Assembly: GCA_021159445.1 (NCBI GenBank)
Contig: JAGGRV010000443.1
Location: forward strand, 1 to 12,953
DNA: 12,953 bases
From: Deltaproteobacteria bacterium
Lineage (GTDB): Bacteria > Desulfobacterota > Dissulfuribacteria > Dissulfuribacterales > UBA3076
Direction of reading: 5' to 3'
Positions 6,839-12,924 of the stretch are shown one piece after another. Within the stretch, counting starts at the first letter, position 1. Each line of letters starts with the position of its first letter. The notes beneath the pieces were generated by a model. The model searched no databases. It was given only the letters and a program-made list of their open reading frames with translations, and was not told the DNA's origin. The translations under genes and the position numbers were made by a program.

Positions 6839-6933
6839 CGCCGACTGAACTCACCTGCCGCCAACACTGCGTGGCACAAAGCCTTTCAAAAACCGCCGAG
6901 CTGTTGGCGGTCAGGTGAAGTGATTTGTTCGCA
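6839..6933 (-). repeat. attC-like inverted repeat, lower confidence
   Basis: TCACCTGCCGCCAACA (6851-6866) pairs perfectly with TGTTGGCGGTCAGGTGA (6902-6918) except for one bulged base (6911; an extra A on the minus strand). A single extrahelical base in one arm is a typical attC trait. The spacer is 35 bp and the total length 95 bp. It lies just after the stop of the YgiT gene on the cassette strand, where an attC belongs. The outer core words (GCGAAC and GTCGGCG on the minus strand) are poor matches to RYYYAAC and GTTRRRY, so it may be a decayed attC or simply a terminator-like hairpin. Confidence 0.45.
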
Positions 6934-6955
6934 CACGATCTTAAAAGATAGTGAG

Positions 6956-7195
6956 TTAACCGAAAGCTGCTACTGGTACTGATCGCTCTTTCGCGAAGCT
7001 TTGGCTGTGTAATTTAATACGTTCAATCTCGTGCAATGTCTCTGCTGTTAAATAGCTTTCCCCACAATGATGACAACTGATTACAGGGACATTCTCTATG
7101 ATAAGCAAATCTACACCTTTGCCATAACTTCGGGTCACATGACGAATTTGAGCACCTTCTTGTCCACAAATATCACAAATCATTTTCCGCCTCAT
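6956..7195 (-). CDS. YgiT-type zinc-finger protein, likely antitoxin
   Basis: 79 aa with two CxxC zinc knuckles: C7/C10 (CDICGQ) and C41/C44 (CHHCGESY). This is the YgiT/MqsA N-terminal zinc-finger fold; the helix-turn-helix DNA-binding domain of full MqsA is absent. The C-terminal helix (ETLHEIERIKLHSQSF) is typical of these short forms. The ATG overlaps the stop of the upstream DUF4258 gene by 4 bp (ATGA, 7192-7195), so the pair is translationally coupled, toxin first as in mqsRA. Role inferred: it binds and blocks the partner toxin. Confidence 0.82.
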   Translation of the reverse strand: MRRKMICDICGQEGAQIRHVTRSYGKGVDLLIIENVPVISCHHCGESYLTAETLHEIERIKLHSQSFAKERSVPVAAFG

Positions 7196-7473
7196 ATTTT
7201 GTATACAGTGATAATCACTAATTTACCAGTAATACTCAATTTACCAACTACAACCGCCATACTGGTTGAAATGGTTTTACCTTTAACAATGTATTTCCAC
7301 TCTTTGGTACTTTTATCTTTTTGTCGTTCAACGATTTCACCTGTAAGGACGACGCGTTCAATGTCAAAAATGGACAGATTGTCATCAGTCATTTCTTCTT
7401 CCGCATGAAAGGTCATTACGTACTTTCGAGTACGAATTCTCTCCCGCATTTGTTTTAAAATGCGTTCATACAT
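7192..7473 (-). CDS. DUF4258 family protein, likely RNase-type toxin
   Basis: 93 aa starting at ATG 7473 with GAGG (7479-7482) 5 nt upstream. RKYVMTFHAEEEMTDDNLSI (16-35) is the DUF4258 opening (..+..HA..EM..D.++..D+), followed by VVLTGEIVER (41-50), then strands KWYIV-type (EWKYIVKGKT) and VIITVY at the end. DUF4258 proteins share the small MqsR/RelE-like alpha/beta fold and are regularly found next to YgiT zinc-finger genes. Together with the overlapping downstream gene this is a complete two-gene toxin-antitoxin module, the only intact one of several toxin traces in this region. Nuclease activity is inferred from the family. Confidence 0.8.
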   Translation of the reverse strand: MYERILKQMRERIRTRKYVMTFHAEEEMTDDNLSIFDIERVVLTGEIVERQKDKSTKEWKYIVKGKTISTSMAVVVGKLSITGKLVIITVYKI

Positions 7474-7482
7474 GTCATCCTC

Positions 7483-7873
7483 GTCAGGTTTACTCTGTTA
7501 ATTCATACTATTAAGCTGAAGTTCCCTGGGCAAAACAACAGTAACCTATTGATTCCAAAATAAATTTTTAAAATCTTGGTGTACAATTACTGACTACACT
7601 TAATTTCTCAATATTGTCAGCAAGTTATTTAATTTAGAAATACACACATTTTTTTATTAAGTCAATCTTTCTTGGCCCCAATTTAAGCGATATTCCTCCC
7701 AATTTGAGTGAGTTACATGACTACAAAATTGCACCCAAAAAAGGATGATAAGCCATATAACCTATTGCAATAATAACTCTTTTTTTGGTTTTTTTAGGAA
7801 AATTCTACAGGAACTTCAGATTAAATTTATCTATCATGATATGGGTGCGAACGTTGCGGATCAGGCGCGGCTA
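7483..7873. other. 390-bp A+T-rich gap, no gene seen
   Basis: No frame with a ribosome site or a recognisable product. Read on the minus strand it is the leader of the toxin-antitoxin pair; TTGACT (about 7660) with a 17-bp gap to TATTTC is a weak promoter-like match. I looked for an attC after the gene at 7874 and found no convincing long inverted repeat. CAAATTGGGAGG and TAAATTGGGGCC on the minus strand are a short near-repeat only. Confidence 0.5.
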
Positions 7874-8233
7874 TTAGCCGTCGCCTGCATCCGGCTTGTT
7901 GGAAGATCCTTCATTTTTCTTTTCTGCAAACAGAACGAGGAGTCCCAGGCTTGCGACGACAACGGTGACAATTTGGAGCCACACACGGGATGTGATGATG
8001 TGTGAACTGCACACACTCAGATGTCCATGCGATATTGTGCTGCTCGGTGTTCGTCCAAGAACCGCTTCGTAAACGTCTCTCTCGTTTGGGGGCAAAAACA
8101 GGAAGTGGTAGCCCATATATTTCTCCAGATTGGCACCTTCGCGCCGAAATTCACCTTCATAGAAAGGAAAAAGCCCGCTGAGAATCACGAGGAGTATACC
8201 GACACTAATGATGATTTGTTGTCTTTTGTTCAT
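7874..8233 (-). CDS. Small two-helix membrane protein, function unknown
   Basis: 119 aa. ATG 8233 is chosen over TTG 8245 because GGAAGAAGAA lies directly before it. A transmembrane helix at residues 7-24 (IIISVGILLVILSGLFPF) is followed by a soluble loop of about 60 residues with YEGEFRREGANLEKYMGYHF and LPPNERDVYEAVLG, then a second helix at 84-103 (VWLQIVTVVVASLGLLVLF) and a charged tail. With both ends likely in the cytoplasm, the loop would face the periplasm. I do not recognise a named family. Its start is 9 bp from an attC-like site, so it reads as the gene of a mobile cassette. It ends with TAA TAG in tandem. Confidence 0.72.
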   Translation of the reverse strand: MNKRQQIIISVGILLVILSGLFPFYEGEFRREGANLEKYMGYHFLFLPPNERDVYEAVLGRTPSSTISHGHLSVCSSHIITSRVWLQIVTVVVASLGLLVLFAEKKNEGSSNKPDAGDG

Positions 8234-8241
8234 TTCTTCTT

Positions 8242-8351
8242 CCAACGCTGAGTTGAGGGGCTAGGCAACGATAATCAAAAATTTTTGATTAAATACTTAC
8301 TTTCAAAATCGGCATGGCTTTGCCCAGTCCCTCTATAGCGTGATGTTATGC
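8242..8351 (-). repeat. attC recombination site (integron cassette junction)
   Basis: On the minus strand it runs from GCATAAC (8351-8345) to GCGTTGG (8248-8242), 110 bp. The halves pair imperfectly: AACATCACGCTATAGAGGGA then CTGGGCAA against TTGCCTAGCCCCTC then AACTCAGCGTT. The words GAGGGACTG and AGCCCCT are strikingly like those of Vibrio VCR-type attC sites. Core-site matches are good but not perfect (GTTGGA versus GTTRRRY; GCATAAC versus RYYYAAC). The middle holds a perfect 18-bp palindrome, AATCAAAAATTTTTGATT (8273-8290), which would tip the hairpin. It lies between two same-strand genes, right at a stop and just before a start, as expected. Confidence 0.75.
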
Positions 8352-8398
8352 ATTATTCCTCTTCGGTGTGGATTTACGCAATTCCTCGGCTTTTTTCT

Positions 8399-9025
8399 TC
8401 AACTCTTTCTTTTTTCTGGCTCAACGACCAACTTGTAAAAAATAGCTTCAAGGATATCCATCATATGATTAATTCGCTCGTTATCTGGTCTATAGCTCCT
8501 GTGTGCTGATGCGCTTCCTGCATCAATAACTGCTAAAAGCATGGCACTTTCTGTCTCATCAATAATTTTGTTGGCAACCATTTTTTTGACTTTGGTCTTA
8601 AAGTCGCCGATATCACCGATTTTTTCTATAATCAATTGGTCTAATGCTGTTCTCGCGCCTGTAGAGGATAAAAAAGATAATGAATTATCTAAGGCCACAT
8701 AAACTTCGTCAAGAATGGCTTGATAGTTCTCTGTTAAATAACTATACCATTCTGGTTTGATTCGCAGAGGTATCGGAGGGAAGTATTCAGTATTTTTAGT
8801 GTAAGAATCGCCTATCATGGAGCCAGGATGTATTTTAGTATCAATACAATAGGTTGTAGTCCCACAATCTTTGCATTGAACCACTTGAAATGTTTTGAAG
8901 GATGATTCACCACGCTTAAGCTTCTTTTCACTTCCTTTCACTTGTCCATTAGCAATAGGCCAATGTCCTGTTTCCCGTTGGCAAATCCTACATATAAATC
9001 TTCTTGTCATATCTGGAGTTTTCAT
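8399..9025 (-). CDS. DUF4145 protein with zinc ribbon, apparent C-terminal frameshift
   Basis: 208 aa from ATG 9025. N-terminal zinc ribbon with C12/C15 (CRIC) and C51/C54 (CKDC). Then the DUF4145 domain: YFPPIPLRIKPEWYSYL (81-97), ILDEVYVALDNS (104-115), STGARTALDQLI (121-132), and AGSASAHRSYRPD (169-181). DUF4145 is a helical domain seen alone and attached to restriction and other defence proteins; no activity is established for the stand-alone form. The frame stops at TGA 8399, but the other frame continues KELKKKAEELRKSTPKR and NNA to TAA at 8346-8348, the normal kind of ending for this family. One base missing in an A6 run (plus-strand T 8410-8415) explains it. The extended stop would fall inside the attC core, as is common in cassettes. 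Confidence 0.8.
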   Translation of the reverse strand: MKTPDMTRRFICRICQRETGHWPIANGQVKGSEKKLKRGESSFKTFQVVQCKDCGTTTYCIDTKIHPGSMIGDSYTKNTEYFPPIPLRIKPEWYSYLTENYQAILDEVYVALDNSLSFLSSTGARTALDQLIIEKIGDIGDFKTKVKKMVANKIIDETESAMLLAVIDAGSASAHRSYRPDNERINHMMDILEAIFYKLVVEPEKRKS

Positions 9026-9069
9026 ATTTTATTGCATAACCGAATAAATCAGCGGTAGGGAGCGATAGC
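9026..9069 (-). other. Possible decayed cassette junction
   Basis: Only 44 bp separate two same-strand genes. On the minus strand it holds GGTTATGC (core 9040-9034 GTTATGC), the reverse complement of the GCATAAC core of the attC at 8242-8351, and a small GAGC-TATC-GCTC hairpin. There is no room for a full attC, so this is at best one half-site left after loss of the rest. Confidence 0.25.
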
Positions 9070-9684
9070 TCAGCTCCGCATTTCTCGAAAGATATCCACT
9101 GCAGCGAGAATCGTCTGGATCGTTTTAGGCGCCTCGGTTTTGTCGAACGAGGCGATGTGCGAGATGAGCCTTTTTGGGAGCGACCGACAACGACCCAGGA
9201 AGACATGCTCGTCGCCAGCGCTTTCCGGAAGTGATCCTGGGTGGAGGATTACGCCACCGAAGCTTACCTTTTCCTTCAGATGAGCGAGAGCATTCCGCCG
9301 AGCATGAATACGCTTCAGGTCCTGATACAGCTCGCCGTCCTTTGGAAAAGTATAGCCCGATACAAATAAGGAGGGCAAAACCGTCCAGTTCTCAAGAAAC
9401 GTTGCCCTCTCAAGCACCGCGAATTGCTCAGAGGTTGATTTCAATCCCAGGTACAAGTTGGCTGCCGCCTCTATGCACGACGCCGATAGAAGGATAACCG
9501 TGGCGCGCTTCTGTTCCAGAGAGTGGCGTAGCATCGTAAGTTCGGGAGTTGCCATTTCCTCGGTCAGGGGCGGTTGCTGCGCCACCGCCGACTGTACCTT
9601 CTGGTACTCGGCGACTGCATCGTCGAGCGCAAGATGGAGATACGTCTGGTATCCAGATGATGACTTGATTTCGGTAACCTTCAT
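9070..9684 (-). CDS. HEPN-like helical protein with RxxxxH motif
   Basis: 204 aa from ATG 9684; the frame is open to 9810 but upstream residues look unlike protein and AGAGG precedes 9684 closely. Predicted helical throughout. KRATVILLSASCIEAAANLY (59-78) and the later LKRIHARRNALAHLKEK (123-139) hold R130-N-A-L-A-H135, the Rx4H signature of HEPN ribonucleases of toxin-antitoxin and phage-defence systems, and the two-helix layout fits HEPN proteins that start with an E.aaN.y helix. No nucleotidyltransferase partner is beside it. It lies upstream of the DUF4145 gene on the same strand, as another cassette gene. The family assignment rests on the motif and needs a profile search. Confidence 0.55.
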   Translation of the reverse strand: MKVTEIKSSSGYQTYLHLALDDAVAEYQKVQSAVAQQPPLTEEMATPELTMLRHSLEQKRATVILLSASCIEAAANLYLGLKSTSEQFAVLERATFLENWTVLPSLFVSGYTFPKDGELYQDLKRIHARRNALAHLKEKVSFGGVILHPGSLPESAGDEHVFLGRCRSLPKRLISHIASFDKTEAPKTIQTILAAVDIFREMRS

Positions 9685-9814
9685 ACCTCTATTCTCAGTG
9701 CTTCCAACAGAGTAATAAATGGAAACTTTCCATGATATTAAACCATATAGATGTACGTATTTTCCGTCTATTCTTATATCAAGCAAGTCAATACGGAAAA
9801 AGCGGTCCACTTAT

Positions 9815-9864
9815 CAGACTTTTCCAGCCTAATTCCGAGCCCAGATATTCCGTCGTTCCGAGCC
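9815..9864 (+). repeat. Left terminal inverted repeat with subterminal repeat
   Basis: The 28-bp terminal repeat is 9815-9842. TTCCGAGCC occurs in its inner part (9833-9841) and again at 9856-9864, 23 bp further in. This double word corresponds to the paired TTTCAGGCCC words of the right end and may be a transposase-binding array. Confidence 0.8.
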
Positions 9865-9966
9865 GATTTTTTTATTAAGTAGGCTGTGTTCTCGGCCCAC
9901 CTAAATTGACAATCAAGCGGAATCACTACAATATTCAGAAATATTATGATAACTGCCTGAGAAAAT

Positions 9967-10215
9967 ATCTGTACATAGACTTGATGCCAATTCTTCATAT
10001 CTGTACACAGATTAAGTACGCAGACTACCTAGGCCGCCAAACGTTGCCAACCTATTGGATTTACATCACTTACCTGTCATGTTGTTATCCTGTTTACATG
10101 AATTTGGGGGTTTTTGCAAGAAAACGCTTGACAACTGCCTTTTAATAGGATACTTTATGTATGTACTTATAGATAGGAATATTTGGCATATTGACTACTT
10201 TTATTGTGTACAGAT
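9967..10215. promoter_or_regulatory. Three copies of ATCTGTACA in the transposase leader
   Basis: ATCTGTACA at 9967-9975 and 9999-10007 (same direction, 32 bp apart, about three helical turns), and its reverse complement TGTACAGAT at 10207-10215, just before the transposase start at 10219. The first two extend into near-palindromes (TCTGTACATAGA, TCTGTACACAGA). The pattern suggests operator sites for transposase or a host regulator; only the repeats themselves are seen. Confidence 0.45.
10128..10156 (+). promoter_or_regulatory. Candidate transposase promoter
   Basis: Perfect -35 TTGACA (10128-10133); 17 bp on is TACTTT (10151-10156), and GATACT lies at 15 bp spacing. The -10 match is mediocre. 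A transcript from here would start about 55 bp before the ATG and carry the third ATCTGTACA copy in its leader. Confidence 0.4.
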
Positions 10216-10218
10216 AAT

Positions 10219-12621
10219 ATGGTCTTTACCGATTCTACATGGAAATATTTTTCGCTAATTCCGTTCAAGATACGGGCCGCCATGGCCAAGTCCAATTGTT
10301 TTGTTCCGTTTACCTATGAAGATGAATCTTTTTTTAAGTCTTATGAGGCCCTTTACCAACTATGGGTGAGAAGGCAAACTCAAAAAAAGGTCGCCCAGTC
10401 TTTACGCATTAGCAAGAAGACTCTAAAGAGATGGCAGGATAGTTTTCTCCTTTATGGGGCGATAGGTCTTTTGCCTAAATTATCTTATGTACGTGTAGAT
10501 ACTCAGATGGAGAAGCTTGTCATATTGATCAAATCTTGTCGGCCACATGAATCTGCAAGCTTGGCTTTGCGACTTGCTGAGGCCCTTGAAATTCCTGGCC
10601 CTTCCTTAGAACTTATCCGGCAAATTCAACGATGTTACGGTTATGGACAGCGTTTGGATCAAAAAGATGTTGAATACTACCATGGCCTTCAACATGCGCT
10701 TAGTTCTGTTGCAATTCGCATGAGCAAGAAGTCTTCTGCACACAACAAAGGGGACAGAGGAATAGGTTTCTTTGATTTTGATCACGACCCTTTTCAGCAA
10801 AGGATTGAGCTTTTCAAGACCCTTTCGCAATGCCAAAAGAATCGTCAAATTCGTCCTATCTTGAAAAGATTTGGGATTCACCCGAATCGATATTACAATC
10901 TTAAGGATCGCTATATGATGTATGGGGTTTGGGGATTGGTCGATCTTGTTCAAACGACCAAAATTGGTGAGAAAATCTCCCCGGAACTTGAGCTTCAAAT
11001 CATTGAAGAAAGACTGATGGACCCCTTGCTTTCAGCAAACAAAATAATAAAAAAACTGGATCTAAAGTGCTCAAAGGCCAATGTTCAAAAGATTTATACA
11101 AGGTGGAAATTGTCGAGATTCAAGAAGCCCATTTCTATTCGCGGGGTGGTGTCTCAACCCATTGTGAAGGAGATACAAAAAAAGGAGTCTCATGTTGAAC
11201 CTTCAGCGAGAGCCCGTTTTCCTGATTTAATCAAGACCACTCGATTGAAGGTGAATCGTTCTTTTAGTCGTTTGGTACAATGCTTGGCTCACCGCAAGAT
11301 TGCCATTAGTAATCCTGGCGCCATTATAGCAGCGCCTTTTTTAGATCAACTCGGTGTGGTTGAGGCCCTCCATACCTATGGACCGGAAGCCTTTCATTCT
11401 TCTGAGATTACCAATAACATTATCGTCAATGTAATGCGCATAATCGCGGGGTTTCCCAGCATTCATGATTATGCCATGAACTCTGATCGGTCTGTAGCTG
11501 TTGGATCAGGTTTGTCGCTGAATCCCGGGAAAAGCCGATTCTATGATTCGTTCGATGAACTTCGTTTTGAACATTTGCAAAGACTCAGAAACGATGCATC
11601 CTGCCGGGCCAAAGAGCTGAATATTATTGAAGGCAAAGAAATTGCGGTTGATTATCACTGTGATCCATCGGACAGTCGCTTTCCTGGAGATAAATCGTTT
11701 CCAAAGTCACCTGATAAGAAGGGGAATATGGTTTATGCTCATCGGCCACAGATTCTTTGGGATAGCATAACAAACACCATCATTAATATTGCATATTGTG
11801 AAGGCCGCTCCAGAGCTCCTTCAGCCCTCTTTAAATTCTGTGAAAAAAATCTTTTCAAAATTATTGACCCTGATGTCATTACCGAGATCTATGCAGATTC
11901 TGAATACACGGGCGAAAGGCAATTGATCTATCTCATGATTCGCTCAAAAGCGGACATTACTATGTGCTTAAAGCAAAACCCCAAAATCAAGAAATGGAAA
12001 GAAGAGACCATAAAGAAAGGCCATTGGGAAGACTACGGCCAAGACTATCGCATCGCCAGTCTGGATTTTACCTTAGCAGAAACAGGAAAACCCTTTCGCT
12101 TTATAGTCAAACAGAATAAGGAAACAGATATGACACGATGCTTTGGCAGTACACACACAGATTATAGTCCAATAAAAATCCTGAACTCCTATCATGTCCG
12201 GTGGCCAGTTGAGACGGGCATCAAAGATCTGATACAAAACTATTTTCTGAACAAACCCACGGGAACTTCTCCGGAAAAGGTAGAAACGCATTACTATTGT
12301 ATAATGCTGGCTCGTCTAACCATAGACTATTTTCGGTCGCTACTATGTGTACCTCAGTGGCACAATCCCGAAGATTGGGCATGCGTATTGTCTACTATCC
12401 GAACGAGTATTTTCAGCAATCAGAATTGCCAGTTGAGCCTTGATGACTCCGGAGATTTTCTGTTAACATACTTAGACGGTGATCGGCATGGCATTAAGAA
12501 AAAACTTGCCAAAATGTTCAAACAACGCAAAGATCTTGGGTTGAATCGAGTTTCCTGGTGGGGAAACCGAGGCGTGCAGGTCGAAGTTAAGGATCAGTTT
12601 GATTTCGAATCTCGGGCCTGA
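10219..12621 (+). CDS. Transposase, long DDE type with IS4-like C-terminus
   Basis: 800 aa from ATG 10219 (in-frame TTG 10204 and ATG 10282 are alternatives; no strong ribosome site decides it). Two helix-turn-helix units: KKVAQSLRISKKTLKRWQ (56-73) and IRPILKRFGIHPNRYYNLKD (211-230), each followed by a YG.WGL-type turn. The catalytic RNase H-like core has D478 (IAVDYHCDPSDSRF), D560 (EIYADSEYTG) and E665 in SYHVRWPVETGIKDL, the Y-R-W-E-K signature of IS4/IS1634-like enzymes. Ordinary members are 350-600 aa; the extra length is the N-terminal 330 residues of DNA-binding units. The stop codon lies inside the right-end subterminal repeat. I see no frameshift or internal stop, so it may be active. 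The exact IS family is not settled by eye. Confidence 0.88.
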   Translation: MVFTDSTWKYFSLIPFKIRAAMAKSNCFVPFTYEDESFFKSYEALYQLWVRRQTQKKVAQSLRISKKTLKRWQDSFLLYGAIGLLPKLSYVRVDTQMEKLVILIKSCRPHESASLALRLAEALEIPGPSLELIRQIQRCYGYGQRLDQKDVEYYHGLQHALSSVAIRMSKKSSAHNKGDRGIGFFDFDHDPFQQRIELFKTLSQCQKNRQIRPILKRFGIHPNRYYNLKDRYMMYGVWGLVDLVQTTKIGEKISPELELQIIEERLMDPLLSANKIIKKLDLKCSKANVQKIYTRWKLSRFKKPISIRGVVSQPIVKEIQKKESHVEPSARARFPDLIKTTRLKVNRSFSRLVQCLAHRKIAISNPGAIIAAPFLDQLGVVEALHTYGPEAFHSSEITNNIIVNVMRIIAGFPSIHDYAMNSDRSVAVGSGLSLNPGKSRFYDSFDELRFEHLQRLRNDASCRAKELNIIEGKEIAVDYHCDPSDSRFPGDKSFPKSPDKKGNMVYAHRPQILWDSITNTIINIAYCEGRSRAPSALFKFCEKNLFKIIDPDVITEIYADSEYTGERQLIYLMIRSKADITMCLKQNPKIKKWKEETIKKGHWEDYGQDYRIASLDFTLAETGKPFRFIVKQNKETDMTRCFGSTHTDYSPIKILNSYHVRWPVETGIKDLIQNYFLNKPTGTSPEKVETHYYCIMLARLTIDYFRSLLCVPQWHNPEDWACVLSTIRTSIFSNQNCQLSLDDSGDFLLTYLDGDRHGIKKKLAKMFKQRKDLGLNRVSWWGNRGVQVEVKDQFDFESRA

Positions 12622-12666
12622 AACTAACCCGTTCAAATGGGCCTGAAATTGGCCTGGAAAAGTCTG
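12614..12666 (-). repeat. Right terminal inverted repeat with subterminal repeat
   Basis: The terminal repeat is 12639-12666, ending CTGGAAAAGTCTG. GGGCCTGAAA occurs at 12614-12623 and 12639-12648, 25 bp apart, mirroring the paired words of the left end. The TGA of the transposase (12619-12621) is part of the inner copy, so gene and transposon end are packed together. Confidence 0.8.
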
Positions 12667-12668
12667 GA

Positions 12669-12898
12669 CATAGGAACACTTACAGGGGACTTGAACCCCA
12701 TTAGTTCACTCCCATGCCGGGCGTACACAATGGGGTCAAGCTGACCCTTATGTTGTGAGTCACCATAACTCACTGAAATAGCGAAAGGAATTGAGATTTT
12801 GCGAGATTGATCGTTTTTCTGGTAAAATCAGTATGTTACGGAAGAATTACAATTATGTAAGAAAAACTAACAACATAACAATGCTGCATAGGAACACT
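12669..12898. repeat. 12-bp direct repeat CATAGGAACACT
   Basis: Exact copies at 12669-12680 and 12887-12898, the first beginning 2 bp outside the insertion sequence. The surrounding GGACATAGGAACAC resembles the GGACATAGGGGAC word of the inverted repeat at 6029-6106. It may be part of the same scattered short-repeat family, or the edges of an older insertion. Confidence 0.5.
12685..12773. repeat. Cluster of small hairpins right of the insertion sequence
   Basis: GGGGACTTGAACCCC (12685-12699) is a 4-bp stem with a T-loop-like loop. ACTTGAACCCCATT (12689-12702) pairs imperfectly with AATGGGGTCAAG (12729-12740). GGGTCA-AGC-TGACCC (12733-12747) is a perfect 6-bp stem. GTGAGT...ACTCAC (12755-12773) is another 6-bp stem. 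Nothing coding is visible to 12920. They look like short non-coding repeats rather than a terminator, since no T run follows. Confidence 0.45.
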
Positions 12899-12924
12899 AC
12901 TTTTTATGTATTTTTCAGGTCATT

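Larger units (their letters stand above)
9815..12666 (+). mobile_element. Insertion sequence, 2.85 kb, IS4-like DDE type, apparently complete
   Basis: Both ends begin CAGACTTTTCCAG (left 9815; right, reverse complement, 12666). The terminal repeats pair at 23 of 28 positions, with the first 13 perfect. Inside are a leader of about 400 bp, one long transposase gene, and 17 bp from its stop to the right repeat. No target-site duplication is visible: left flank ...CCACTTAT, right flank GACATAGG.... This suggests an old insertion, flank loss by deletion or recombination, or a family that leaves none. Base use is more A+T-rich than the ftsK-glk block, in line with transfer. The left end lies 130 bp upstream of the HEPN-like start and may have cut off its promoter. 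Confidence 0.85.

Noticed and set aside
7745..8251. Plus-strand frames opposite the two-helix protein
   Set aside because: Cys-rich shadow translations; the minus-strand gene has a ribosome site, two clear membrane helices and flanking cassette structure.
9906..10258. Two plus-strand frames in the transposon leader
   Set aside because: Tyr/Cys/Ile-rich translations of A+T-rich leader with no ribosome site; the region is better explained as regulatory.
12685..12699. tRNA T-arm (GGTTCAAGTCC on the minus strand)
   Set aside because: Only a 4-bp stem matches; no acceptor, anticodon or D arm can be placed around it.
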